64,000 nucleotides of DNA from CAWKEY01 sp963696315 (GTDB lineage Bacteria; Pseudomonadota; Gammaproteobacteria; Methylococcales; Methylomonadaceae), in the NCBI GenBank assembly GCA_963696315.1, contig CAVOJU010000003.1, positions 41,457 to 105,456 on the forward strand, given 5' to 3'. The translations under genes and the position numbers were made by a program. Position 1 is the first letter of the stretch. Each line of letters begins with the position of its first letter. Shown piece after piece: positions 28,672 to 38,941 of the stretch. Under the pieces are notes generated by a model. It did not search any database. It was not told the origin of the DNA and saw nothing but the letters and a program-made list of their open reading frames with translations.

Positions 28672-28694
28672 GAAGCTTCAACCGGTGAAGCTTC
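28672..28694. repeat. Inverted repeat between convergent genes
   Basis: GAAGCTTC occurs twice, 7 bases apart. Since the unit is itself a palindrome, the pair forms an 8-bp stem. It lies between the secreted-protein gene and hsdR. No T-tract follows it on either strand, so terminator function is doubtful. Confidence 0.35.
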
Positions 28695-28719
28695 TATACG
28701 CTTTACACATTGCGCCTCA

Positions 28720-31700
28720 TCATTCCGCAACTTTTGATCCAGGTATCGTTTCGTAAATTACCTTCGACAGAACCGCAAAGGCCGTATCCTCAAATGCTTT
28801 GTCGTCCATATAGCGGGTGACGATTTTGTCGTTCTCGTTCATCCTTTGAATCATCAGGTCTTCCAACATTTTCCTCAGACCGAGTTGAAACTTGTCGAAC
28901 GGGTTGGCCCGCCGTAGCTGGATTACCTCGGGGGCATGGGTGGCTTTTTCCTTGATCTGCTCGAAAAACAGGCGATCCTCTTCTGTAAAATTAGTACCGA
29001 AGCGGTTGTTCAGCACCTCGATGATTTCCGAGAGCGGCGCTTTCTCGTCTTTTGCTTTACTTGTGCCGACATCGGTCGGGCTTTTTACCGTGTACTCGCC
29101 TTGCTCATCTGCAAGATCGATAGCGCCGGAAAATACCCGTTGCAGCCGGTAATAGTGCAAATCGACTTCGTCACCAAGATTGACGTTGGTGTTATCCCGA
29201 TCCAGCGGCAAATGAGGCAGTAAAAAGCGGCCAAAGCTATACAGCATCTCCAGAGCTGGGTCTGCATACGGGGATGATTTGGCTTAAAAAGGCGTAAACC
29301 TTAACGTACCCATTCAATTTGTCGCGAAAGGCAGAGCGTTGTGCTTCATCGCTACTTGCCTTGAAACGGTCCACGGCAGGCTGTAAATGACGTTGCAGGT
29401 GCGCGTGATCGGCCGGATTCTGTTTGTCCGGTGAACGGTAGAAAATACGAGCAAAGGCCTCAACTTCATTCCAATGGTAAATCTGCATGCCATCCAGGTC
29501 ATGCTTGATCTGCTCAAGCAAAGCAGGATCGGAGGTTTCTTGTAGACTGGTGGCGTCATAATAAGGTTTGAAAGCCCGGTAAATGTCTTCGGCCTCGTTG
29601 ACAAAATCCAGCACAAACGGTGCTTCCTTACCCGGCAGCATGCGATTAAGCCGCGACAGGGTTTGTACAGCTTGCACGCCATCCAGACGCTTATCGACAT
29701 ACATCGCCATCAACTTTGGCTGATCGAAACCGGTTTGATACTTGTTGGCGACCAATAACACTTGATAATCGGGTGAATTAAAACGCTCCGGCAATTGCTT
29801 TCTCGCTGATCGGTTTACCGGTCACGCATGTCGGTATTCATCCCCGGTTCAGTGTATTCCTGCCCATTATCGGGATCGCAGCACCGTGCCGCTAAACGCC
29901 ACCAACGGCTGCACATCGTGGTAACCGTGCTGCTCGATATAAGCCTGAAATGCCTGCATGTACTTGACGGCTTGCAAGCGGGTGCTGGTCACTACCATGG
30001 CTTTGGCTTGGCCGCCCAAATGATTGCGGACATGACTGCGGAAGTGCTCGACAATAATCTCGATCTTTTGGGAAATATTGGTCGGATGCAGCACCAGGAA
30101 TTTGGATAACGCCCGCGCCGCCTTTTTCTTCGGCAGATTCGGGATCTTCCTCCATGGCCTTGACCAGCTTGAAATAGGTTTTATAGGTCGTGTAATTCTG
30201 CAACACATCCAGGATAAAGCCTTCCTCGATGGCTTGGCGCATGCTGTAAAGATGAAACGGCTCCGGCTTGCCGCTGGCTGCCAGCGCGGCCGAACAGCTC
30301 CAAGGTCTTGCCTTTCGGCGTAGCGGTATAAGCAAAAAAACTGAGATTGGGCTGACGGCCCCGCGAGGCCATCACCTGATTCAAACGATCTTCCCAATCG
30401 CTTTCGTCCTCTTCACTACCGGAAACAGTGGCACCGAGTATCGCCTTCAATTCGCGCGCCGTTTCGCCGGTTTGCGACGAGTGAGCTTCATCGACAATTA
30501 CCGCATAGCGCCGCTTGCCGATCTCCGCTTCCCAGGTTTTGGCTTGAGTTCGAGCCATCTCATCCGCTGCATCGATGGTTGTCCAGCGCCAGCGGCATGC
30601 AATAAGCCGCGCAACACAAACGGAAACTTCTGCAAGGTGGTAATCACGATCTTGGTGCCGTCGATCAGCGCCGCGCGCCAACTGCTTGGAATCCTGATCA
30701 ATCGCCTTGACCACGCCTTGTGCATGTTCGATCTGATAAATCGCATCCTGCAATTGTCTGTCCAACACTTGTCGGTCGGTAATCACAATCACGCAATCGA
30801 ACAGCTTGTGATCGTTGCCATCATGCAGACTGGCCAAGCCGATGCGACAACCAGGAAATCGAATTGGTCTTGCCGCTGCCGGCCGAATGCTGAATCAGAT
30901 AATTCCGGCCGGGGCCTTCCAGTTGCGCGGCAGCAACCAAGCGCCGGGTGGCATCGAGCTGGTGATAACGCGGGAAAATCACCGCCTCTTTCTGGAGCAA
31001 GCGACTGCCGCCCTTGCCGTCGTCGACTTTCTCTTCTTTACGCTCGATGAAAATAAAATTGCCGAGGATGTCCAGAAACTGCTCGCGCTCCAGCACCTCT
31101 TCCCAAAAATAGCCGGTACGGTAACCGGAAGGATGCTGCGGATTACCCGCACCACAAATCACCTCGCCCGGATGGCTGCCACGGTTGAACGGTAGAAAAA
31201 AGGTCTTGCGCCGGCCAACCGGGTGGTCATGTAGACTTCGTCCGGATCGGCGGCAAAATGCACCAGCGCCCGCTGCTTGAATTCGAATAACGGTGCGCGC
31301 GGATTGCGGTCATTGACGGTATTGGTTCACAGCATGTCGCCAGTTGTTGCCCGGTCCAGGGGTTTTTCAGCTCGCAGCTTGCCACCGGCAAACCATTGAC
31401 GGCAAACAGCATATCAAGGGTGCTGTGATCGCCCGGATGGCAAGGCACCTGCCGCGTCACCGTCAGCCGGTTTTGTTGATAATACGCCAGCACCTCGGCA
31501 TTCAAGCCGTGCGCCGGTTTGAAATAGGCCAGTCGAAAGGTCTTGCCGTAAAACTTGAAGCCGTGGCGCAGCACATACAACGAACCCTTAATCGCCAGTT
31601 CCTTAACCAGCTCGTTGATATCAATGTTTCCAGATTGGCGCCATGCTGACCGCGCATGCTTTCCCAAAGTTGGGTTTGGGTGGCGGCGATAAATGCGTTG

Positions 31701-31824
31701 AATTTGTGCAGGGAACAACGCCTGATCCTTATCCCAGTCCTTTAACCGAACCGGCCTGCCAGCCTTTGGCCAGCAGCATGTGCTCGACATAGCTTTCGAA
31801 GGCTTTTTCGGTGGTTTGGCTCAT
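28720..31824 (-). pseudogene. hsdR: Type I restriction endonuclease HsdR, many frameshifts
   Basis: HsdR is the ATP-driven translocase and nuclease subunit of type I restriction enzymes. Homology is continuous from the ATG at 31824 (MSQTTEKAFE) to the stop at 28720, about 1030 codons, the normal size. Motifs found in different frames include Walker A HSAGSGKT, the DEAH box VDEAHSSQTG, ATPKGKT, and TGFDQPKL/TLSRLNR of the second RecA domain. I count about a dozen frame changes, roughly at 31770, 31690, 31630, 31330, 31200, 30835, 30670, 30600, 30290, 30110, 29885, 29800 and 29280. As read, no functional protein can be made. It lies 2 bp downstream of hepT. Confidence 0.85.
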
Positions 31825-31826
31825 GC

Positions 31827-32255
31827 TTAGTCTTGGCCTTGCCGGGCGTCGCGGGTTAGCAGCGCCTTGCTGTAATCCAGAAACTCATCGAGATGCTGGG
31901 TAATGATGCTGACGGTGATCGGTAATTGCAGGCGTTGATAGTCGTGCACGGCGATATTGCGAAAACCCACCATGCGCTTAAGCGCTGCGGCCAGTTCGCC
32001 ATCGATCCAGCCGCCTTGACTGAGCAGTTCGAACACGTCGCGCGCGCTTTGCGGCAGGCCCAGCTTTTCGCGCCGGATCAGGTGCTGGCCCATGTCCAGT
32101 GCCGCCTCGCAGGCACGCTGGATGTTCAGGATAGCGGCATCCTGGCGCGTGTAATCCTCGGCAAAGCCGCCGGGATTGGCGGCGTATTCCTCCTTCGCCC
32201 GTGCCACGGCGCGCTCGATAGTCGCCGCCTTGTTGATCAATACATCATCGATCAT
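31827..32255 (-). CDS. hepT: HepT-family toxin (HEPN RNase)
   Basis: A 142-residue HEPN-domain protein of the DUF86/HepT family. It carries the catalytic motif R-x4-H-x-Y as R99-N-I-A-V-H104-D-Y106. HepT toxins are RNases neutralised when the partner MntA adenylylates the Tyr of this motif. The gene overlaps mntA by 11 bp, the standard toxin-antitoxin arrangement. Its frame is complete although every neighbouring hsd gene is broken. It begins MIDDVLINKAATIERAV. Confidence 0.9.
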   Translation of the reverse strand: MIDDVLINKAATIERAVARAKEEYAANPGGFAEDYTRQDAAILNIQRACEAALDMGQHLIRREKLGLPQSARDVFELLSQGGWIDGELAAALKRMVGFRNIAVHDYQRLQLPITVSIITQHLDEFLDYSKALLTRDARQGQD

Positions 32256-32640
32256 AAATACTGCCCCTTTTTCGAATGTCGTCCAGCAACCCGGCGCGCG
32301 CAGTATCGAGCGCCGTTTTCTCGCTCAGGATCGCCGCCTCGTACAGGGCCGCCTGCGCATCCGCCGCCCACCAGCGTTCGCCCAGCGTGATGATCTGGTA
32401 TTGCAATACCGTCGAGGCGGCGCGCAGGTCCACCAAGTCTACGGGGCAACCGGCCAGGTCGGCCAAGTCGCCTGCCAACACCCACAGCGCGTGCTGATCG
32501 GCATAGCCAGCCACCAATACTGCCAGATCCAGATCACTGTCCGGTCCGGCCGTACCCTGAATACGGCTGCCAAACGCGTACACGCCCAGCAGATTGTCCA
32601 AGTGTATTCTCAAAAACTCGACGATGGCTTCGCGTTGCAT
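32245..32640 (-). CDS. mntA: MntA-family nucleotidyltransferase antitoxin
   Basis: A 131-residue minimal nucleotidyltransferase. The signature GS-x10-D-x-D is complete: G24-S25, then D36 and D38 in GSRIQGTAGPDSDLDLAVLV. MntA transfers AMP from ATP to the cognate HepT to silence it. I place the start at the ATG at 32640, where homology begins; the frame happens to be open upstream through the end of hsdS, apparently because hsdS lost one base. The 3' end overlaps hepT by 11 bp. Confidence 0.88.
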   Translation of the reverse strand: MQREAIVEFLRIHLDNLLGVYAFGSRIQGTAGPDSDLDLAVLVAGYADQHALWVLAGDLADLAGCPVDLVDLRAASTVLQYQIITLGERWWAADAQAALYEAAILSEKTALDTARAGLLDDIRKRGSIYDR

Positions 32641-34052
32641 GTTATGCACCCGTACATCGATTTTGCCGGTCACGGCGGCGGTGATCAGCTCGCTGCGGTA
32701 TTCCTGCAGGCGGGCAATCGCCGCTTCAACCTTTTCGATCAGGCGGTCAATTTTGCCGGTTTCACGATCGAGATAGGCGGCGATGGCGGTTTGTTCAGGA
32801 TAAGGCGGAGTCACGATTTCAATATTAGCAATATCAATTGTTAAGTATTTCGGTTGTTGTCCGGTCGCATCAATACACATTTCGAATTCAGCAATAAAAT
32901 AATCGCTAAACAACGTGTAATACAAAAAGCCATGATTGAATCCGTTATATGGCCTGAACCGGGCATTACGCTGATTCAAAAGAACTTTCTCCTCTCCCAC
33001 ATCAGCAATTGCCGCTTTCAACCCTGTGGAAATAATCGGACGAGTGAGTGCAAAAACCATCGTCACCATTCTTAACTGCAAAAGATTTATATTTATCATA
33101 TAGCTCTTTTGGGACGTATGAATCATCGCTCCAATCAAGCTTTGCTGTTTGGATATTAGAAATTTTTAGCACTCGAATTCCTGATGTTTCAAAATCTGCG
33201 CTATTAAATGCAAATCCGGGCGTAATATTCCCTAAATATTTTTAATTTCTTTTCCTCCCACTCTTCAGGAATCGCTTCCAAACATTGAACCACAAATGGC
33301 TTGGAATTTTCTGTGAGATTCAAGGCCAAATTCCCGCGCCACATCGGCAGGCAGTCCGCGGGTGACGGTGCGGGAAATCAGCGCGGTGCGTTTTTCCTTG
33401 AGCAGTTCGACCAGCTTGCGCTTTTTCGCCACCAGCGTGTCGATGCGCCCGGTTTCACTATCCAGAAAACCAGCGATGGCGGTTTGTTCGATCAAGCGGA
33501 AGGATAATGGAGCAAGGATTTGAACCAAATCATGACAGGCAGAGACCATCAAGTTGTTGACCACTGCCATGTTCCGTTTGTTTTGATAGATTGATAATTT
33601 AATCTGCTTGCATAATGGCATGTGATAAACCAAATTGAATTCAGTTTCTGAAATAGGCATTCTGCCACAAATTGATCAAACAGCTCGAATGGTAGGTCAT
33701 AAATGAGCAACGCATTCAACAATTTGGTTTTTCACTTGGCCGACCGGATGTTTTCTACGAGCGAATCATTTCAGGAATCCACTTAGCGTTGCTATTAACA
33801 AAGCCCTCATGGGAAATAAGGCTGATGGCTGAGTAATGTAACCATAATTTACAGAGCCTGATTCAGTCATGGAATCATCAACGTCGATCACCAGTAAGCA
33901 TCATTTGATTTCGTCAGGATCGTTACCGCCGAAGCATTATAAAGCCGTCAGTAAACCACATTTACACGAGATATGGCATCCCAATGCTCCGGCACCTCCC
34001 CCAACCATGCTACGCCGCTGTCCTTGTATGTCGGATAAGCCGGATATTTCAT
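32641..34052 (-). pseudogene. hsdS: Type I specificity subunit HsdS, disrupted
   Basis: HsdS recognises the DNA target for both modification and restriction. The N terminus is at 34052: MKYPAYPTYKDSGVAWLGEV, a typical HsdS opening. A TGA interrupts near 33945. The first central conserved region (LIEQTAIAGFLDSETGRID, then ELLKEKRTALISRTVTRGL) is readable around 33300-33500, and the second (YPEQTAIAAYLDRETGKID, ELITAAVTGKIDV) at 32650-32790 in other frames. The total span of about 470 codons is normal, so the gene is full length but broken at least three times. One missing G near 32650 would restore an ending of DVRGA plus stop just before mntA. Confidence 0.8.
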
Positions 34053-34076
34053 CGACAGACGCCTTTGCCCATGTCC

Positions 34077-34197
34077 GTCGTTCCGGCAGGGATTCGCTTA
34101 AGCGCTCTAACGGGTGCCGGAACCCAGTAGCCAGGGAAGGCAGCTGCAAGCTGTCCCCGCACCCTGGATTTCGGCAATCCCTGCCGAAATGCCGGAT
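34077..34197. repeat. REP-like inverted repeat pair (BIME-like)
   Basis: TTCCGGCAGGGATT (34081-34094) and the reverse complement of AATCCCTGCCGAAA (34176-34189) form opposed arms with one mismatch. Inner parts also pair imperfectly (GTGCCGGAACCCAG against CTGGATTTCGGCA). This resembles two opposed repetitive extragenic palindromes. It fills most of the space between the DUF1016-N gene and hsdS. Confidence 0.6.
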
Positions 34198-34211
34198 TAC
34201 AGAAATTCCGT

Positions 34212-34592
34212 TCATGCCTCCAGCTCCCGAAGCTGGGTGTCGATGAATTGCTGCATAGCCTCTTTGTCCGGCAATCCAGCAAATATCTGGAATTGTGCCG
34301 ACAGTGTCTGCACAATTCCGGGATAGGTCCGGTAAAAACGCAGATAATCGTAAAGTTGGCGGCGATTACAGTTGTTGATGCCTTCGAGTTCCGCAGCCAG
34401 ATTATTCAAAAGTTTTTCGCCATACGCGGCACGATCAGCACCGTTTAGCTGATACGCAGCAATATAAAACCCGACCAGCCAATTGCGCAGCGTCAGGCTG
34501 ATGTTGACTGCTTTTCCCGCCTGCGCTGTCAACTCGCGATGCGCGCCTTGGATGCTGTCGGCTAATTGTCTGAAAGTGACTTCTTTATTCAC
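34212..34592 (-). CDS. DUF1016 N-terminal domain protein (short YhcG-like)
   Basis: A 126-residue protein matching only the N-terminal, winged-helix-like half of YhcG/DUF1016 proteins (LRNWLVGFYIAAYQLNGADRA and RQLYDYLRFYRTYP). The C-terminal PD-(D/E)XK nuclease half of full-length members is absent. Short versions of this kind occur within type I loci. Its start overlaps the hsdM stop by 4 bp (ATGA), so it is translationally coupled to hsdM. The stop codon lies 15 bp from the REP-like repeat, so truncation by repeat insertion is possible. Confidence 0.8.
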   Translation of the reverse strand: MNKEVTFRQLADSIQGAHRELTAQAGKAVNISLTLRNWLVGFYIAAYQLNGADRAAYGEKLLNNLAAELEGINNCNRRQLYDYLRFYRTYPGIVQTLSAQFQIFAGLPDKEAMQQFIDTQLRELEA

Positions 34593-36724
34593 GCCGTCAC
34601 TTCCTTCAATAAGTCGAGAATCTCCCCTTCCAGGGTTTTAATCTCGGCTTCGATTTCTTCGAGTTCGCGCGTTGGTTCGTAGCGATAGAAATGCCGGTTC
34701 AGCGGGATTTCGTAGCCGATTTTGGTTTTGCTGTGGTCTATCCAGGCATCGGGGATGTGAGGCAACACTTCGCGCTGAAAGTAGGCTTCGATGCTTTCCT
34801 TGAGCGGGACAGTTTCGGTGTCGCGTAAGTCGGCGTCGGATTCGGGTTTGCCTTGTTTGTCGGTGCAGATTTCCGCATTTTCATCGCGTTCCCCCAACGA
34901 CGCACAAACCGCTTTCAGTTCGGTGGCCGATAAGCGGATATTCATTGCCTGTTCGGTTGCGCGCAAGGCTTGCAAGAATGCCGCGCGATTTAGATACAAC
35001 GTAGGGGCGAAAGATTTTTCGCCCCTACGGCCAACTCGGCCAACAAATCGCGGATTTGTTGCTGGCGGGCGCGGCCGGCTTCGATTTCCTGTCTGGCGGA
35101 CGATTTCGTTCTTTTTACTGCTGCCGGCCAGGTTGACGAAGGCGGTTTGCTCTTCCAAGCGAGCGATGCGCTCGGCACTGGCTTGGAAATTGAGCCTTAG
35201 CGGTCGTTCGACGGTGATTTTGTGGTATCCGAAGTCTTCGTTATCGAATACCTTGCTGACCACTAAAACTTTCTCTTTGCCATCGAGCGTAAAACGCCGG
35301 GTTTCGCCATCGGTGTTTGTGGCATAGATGCGGGTAATCTCGCCGATATGATCCGGGTCTTTGGCTTTGTCGCTAGGGTCGCCGATGCGGCGGCGTTTGT
35401 TGCCCAGAGATTTTTCCATAGGCACCCACAGATTACGCGCGTCGATCAGTTGAATTTTGCCTTTGCGCTGCGGCTCTTTGCGGTTGCTGAGTATCCAGAT
35501 GTAGGTGGAAATGCCGGTGTTGTAAAACAGTTGCTCCGGCAAGGCGACGATGGCTTCCAGCCAGTCGTTTTCGATGATCCAGCGGCGGATTTCGCTTTCG
35601 CCGCTGCCGGCATCGCCGGTAAACAGCGGCGAGCCGTTGAACACGATGCCGATGCGACTGCCACCGTCGTCCGCCGGGCTGCATCTTGGCAATCATGTGT
35701 TGCAGGAATAACAAGGCAGCCGTCGTTGATGCGCGGCAGAGCCGGCCCCAAAGCGTCCGGCATAACCCAGGGTGTCGGCTTCCTGCTGAATGTACTTTTC
35801 TGCTTTTTCCACTCCACGCCAAACGGCGGATTGGCCAGCATGTAATCGAAGGTCCATTGATTGCCGTCGCTGTCGCGGTCAAAGCCGTCACGGGTGAAGG
35901 TATCGCCGAGAATGATGTTGTCGGCGTCTTCACCTTTGATCAGCATGTCAGATTTACAAACCGCCTAGGCTTCGTCGTTAAAATCCTGGCCGAATAGTTT
36001 CGGCTTGAGCATCGGAATTGAGCTTGCGGATGTATTCTTCGGCCACCGATAGCATGCCGCCGGTGCCGCAAGCCGGGTCATAAATAGTTTTAACGATGTG
36101 GCTTTGCGCCAGATGCTGCTCAGGCACCAACAACAGATTGACCATCAATTTGATGACTTCGCGCGGGGTGAAATGCTCTCCGGCTTCCTCGTTGGATTGC
36201 TCGGCGCCGATACGGATTAGCTCTTCAAAGACATAACCCATCTGCACGTTATCAACCCGTTGCGGAGACAGGTCGATGGCGGCAAAGGCTTTGACCACTT
36301 CAAACAGAATGTTCTTTTCCGCCATGTGGGCAATCTGTTCGCTGAATTTGAATTTCTCCATGATGGCGCGAACGTTTGGCGAAAAACCGTTGATGTAGCT
36401 GTTTAGATTGGGGGCGAGATTGTTCGGATCGTTGAGCAGGGAATGGTCGGCATTTTTGTCGAACTGCATGCGCGATAGGTTGTAGAAGCGGTGGCCGATG
36501 ATGGCTTGCAGCCGCGCTTGTATGACCCGTTCCGGTTTGGTTTTAAGGTTTTGGAATTCCTCGAATGCGGCTTGTCTGGTCGGCTCCAGCAGACAGTCGA
36601 AGCGGCGCAGTACCGTCAAAGGCAGAATAACTTTACGGTATTCGTTGCGTTTGTAGGGACCACGCAATAAGTTGCAAATGCTCCAGATGAAGTTTGCTAA
36701 CTGGCTGTGTGTTTCGCCATTCAT
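34589..36724 (-). pseudogene. hsdM: Type I DNA methyltransferase HsdM, disrupted
   Basis: HsdM is the N6-adenine methyltransferase subunit. The 5' frame (36724-35978) holds the HsdM N-terminal domain (NFIWSICNLLRGPYKRNEY) and SAM motif DPACGTGGML. After an extra base near 35998 and an in-frame TAG at about 35966, the next frame has IILGDTF and the catalytic NPPFGVEW. Further frame changes occur near 35813, 35745, 35720 and 35680. The last frame (35692-34589) is open to the stop at 34589, but a 30-bp palindrome inserted at 35000-35029 moves the homology from one frame to another. The gene cannot make a full HsdM as read. Confidence 0.85.
35000..35029. repeat. 30-bp perfect palindrome inserted in hsdM
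   Basis: Two 13-bp arms (CGTAGGGGCGAAA / TTTCGCCCCTACG) flank GATT. On the minus strand, hsdM homology before it (QQIRDLLAELA) and after it (YLNRAAFLQALRATE) is in different frames, so the palindrome looks inserted. Similar CGTAGGGGCGA palindromes are common mobile intergenic repeats in many genomes (from memory). Confidence 0.75.
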
Positions 36725-36918
36725 TAGTGTTGTTCCTTGTTATCGATATTCAGCTTGCCGTTCCAGGCGCTTGATACGTAAAAAGCCCTACCCGTTTTTG
36801 GTTTGCCTCAAATTGTATTTTGATTGCCATCATCGCATCGTGTTTTATGCCAATACTAACTCCCGATCCCAAGTCACCGGTACGCTCCCGTGGTCTACAA
36901 AACAGAATACAGAGGCGG
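36725..36918. other. Intergenic region between hsdM and aroC
   Basis: About 190 bp with several AT-rich patches. It presumably contains the hsdM promoter (minus strand). No feature is identified. Confidence 0.4.
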
Positions 36919-38007
36919 TTATCTCAAAAACGGCAGCCCGGAATGCACATCGGCATTTTGCGCCCGCTGCCGTAAAAAATGATCCATCAGCACGATGGCC
37001 ATCATGGCCTCGGCAATCGGCGTTGCCCGGATGCCGACACAGGGATCATGGCGGCCTTCGGTCACCACTTCAATGGCTTCACCATGCACATTGATGCTTC
37101 TGCCAGGCAGGCGCAGGCTGGAGGTCGGTTTCAAAGCAATACTGGCGACAATGTTCTGGCCGCTGGAAATGCCGCCCAAAATACCGCCGGCGTGATTGCT
37201 TAAAAACCCATCCGGGGTGATTTCATCGCGGAACTGCGTGCCCTTGCTGTTGATGCAGGCAAAACCGTCGCCTATTTCCACGCCTTTCACCGCGTTGATA
37301 CTCATCAGCGCATGCGCCAAATCGGCATCGAGGCGGTCAAAAATCGGCTCACCCAGACCTGGCGGAACATTGCTGGCCACTATCTCGATTCTTGCGCCGA
37401 TGGATTCGCCTTCCTTGCGCAAGGCGTCCATATAAGCTTCCATTTCGGCAATTTTGCCGGCATCGGGACAGAAAAAAGGATTGCTATCGATAATGCCCCA
37501 GTCGATTTTTTCGATTTTTATCGGCCCCAATTGGGACAGATAGCCTCGTATTTCAGTGCCTAGCTGCTGTTTGAGGTATTTCTTGGCAATACCACCGGCG
37601 GCAACGCGCATGGCTGTTTCACGCGCCGATGAACGTCCGCCGCCGCGGTAATCCCGAAAGCCATATTTGTGCTGATAGGTATAATCGGCATGACCGGGCC
37701 TGAAACTGTCGGCGATTTTGGAATAATCTTTCGAGCGCTGATCGGTATTTTCAATCAGCAGTCCGATAGGCGTGCCTGTGGTTTTACCTTCGAACACCCC
37801 CGACAGAATCTTGACTTGATCAGCTTCCCGGCGCTGGGTGGTATGTCTTGAAGTACCCGGCTTTCTGCGATCAAGATCGTGCTGTAGTTCCGCTTCGGAC
37901 AATGCCATTCCGGGCGGACAGCCATCAACGATAGCGCCTAAAGCAGGCCCGTGACTTTCACCAAAGGTGGTTACGGTAAATAATTTTCCCAGGGTATTTC
38001 CGGACAT
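36919..38007 (-). CDS. aroC: Chorismate synthase
   Basis: A 362-residue FMN-dependent enzyme that makes chorismate from EPSP, the last shikimate-pathway step. It starts MSGNTLGKLFTVTTFGESHGPALG, the first family signature. The GFRDYRGGGRSSARETA motif and SINAVKGVEIGDGF are also intact, and the length matches E. coli AroC. It follows prmB with 1 bp between the stop and the start, the same prmB-aroC order seen in E. coli. Confidence 0.97.
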   Translation of the reverse strand: MSGNTLGKLFTVTTFGESHGPALGAIVDGCPPGMALSEAELQHDLDRRKPGTSRHTTQRREADQVKILSGVFEGKTTGTPIGLLIENTDQRSKDYSKIADSFRPGHADYTYQHKYGFRDYRGGGRSSARETAMRVAAGGIAKKYLKQQLGTEIRGYLSQLGPIKIEKIDWGIIDSNPFFCPDAGKIAEMEAYMDALRKEGESIGARIEIVASNVPPGLGEPIFDRLDADLAHALMSINAVKGVEIGDGFACINSKGTQFRDEITPDGFLSNHAGGILGGISSGQNIVASIALKPTSSLRLPGRSINVHGEAIEVVTEGRHDPCVGIRATPIAEAMMAIVLMDHFLRQRAQNADVHSGLPFLR

Positions 38008-38008
38008 A

Positions 38009-38941
38009 TCAATTCAAAGCCGCTTCAAATAATTCGTGATAGTGATCAAGCTGTTCTGCCGTCAGCAAAAATACGCCGTCGCCGCCGCGTTCAAACTCCA
38101 GCCAGTAAAAAGGCACATCAGGGAAAGCCGCTTGTAATGTTTCTGCACTGCTGCCGACTTCGACAATCAGGATGCCCTGATCGGTCAAGTGCTTACGCGC
38201 TTCCAGCAGAATGCGCAGCGCAATATCCAGGCCGGAGTCTCCGCCTATAAAACCCATATCGGGTTCGGCACGAAACTCGGCCGGCAAACGCGCCCATTCT
38301 TGATGACAGACATACGGCGGATTACTGACGATGATATCGTAGCGATTTTCGGGTAACTCGTTAAACAAGTCGGATTGATAGAGCGTGACCGATTCGGCGA
38401 GCTGGTGTTTATCAACATTGATTTCAGCGACGGACAGGGCATCTTCCGATAAATCGACGGCATCCACCAAGGCCCCGGGAAAAGCATAGGCGCAGGCAAT
38501 GGCGATACAGGCACTGCCGGTGCACAAATCCAGGATACGCGTCACCTGTTCTTCATCCACCCAGGGCGCAAAGCGTTGTTCGATGAGCTCGGCAATGGGC
38601 GATCTGGGCACCAGCACCCGTTCGTCGACATAAAATGACAAACCGGCAAAAATGGCTTCGTGGGTTAAATAAGCGGCGGGCTTTCTCTCAATGATGCGCC
38701 TGTCGATGATATCGATGACAGCCTGACGTTCCTTGAGCGTTAACACGGCTTCCAGAAAAGTCCCGGACAAATTATACGGCTGGTAAAGCGTGTGTAAGAC
38801 CAGCGCCGCCGCCTCATCCAGGGCCGTTGTCGTGCCATGACCAAACACTAGCCCGGCTTCGGTGAAACGGCTGGCGCCCCAGCGAATATAATCACGCAGG
38901 GTAGTTAAGGTCGTTAAAATCTCGGAAGATGGTGTCTGCAT
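38009..38941 (-). CDS. prmB: 50S ribosomal protein L3 N5-glutamine methyltransferase
   Basis: A 310-residue class I SAM methyltransferase that methylates a glutamine of ribosomal protein L3. The SAM motif is LDLCTGSACIAIACA and the glutamine-methyltransferase signature is VSNPPYV. The E. coli protein is 310 residues, and the prmB-aroC order strengthens the choice over PrmC. It starts with ATG at 38941 and diverges from the HDOD gene, with 87 bp between the starts. Confidence 0.95.
   Translation of the reverse strand: MQTPSSEILTTLTTLRDYIRWGASRFTEAGLVFGHGTTTALDEAAALVLHTLYQPYNLSGTFLEAVLTLKERQAVIDIIDRRIIERKPAAYLTHEAIFAGLSFYVDERVLVPRSPIAELIEQRFAPWVDEEQVTRILDLCTGSACIAIACAYAFPGALVDAVDLSEDALSVAEINVDKHQLAESVTLYQSDLFNELPENRYDIIVSNPPYVCHQEWARLPAEFRAEPDMGFIGGDSGLDIALRILLEARKHLTDQGILIVEVGSSAETLQAAFPDVPFYWLEFERGGDGVFLLTAEQLDHYHELFEAALN

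Noticed and set aside
30268..31050. A 260-codon open frame on the + strand across hsdR
   Set aside because: It is antisense to clear HsdR homology and shows no similarity of its own; it is open by chance.
35960..35972. TAG in hsdM read as a recoded amino acid
   Set aside because: The gene is broken at several other places and no other in-frame TAG was noticed in the intact genes of the window, so recoding is unlikely.
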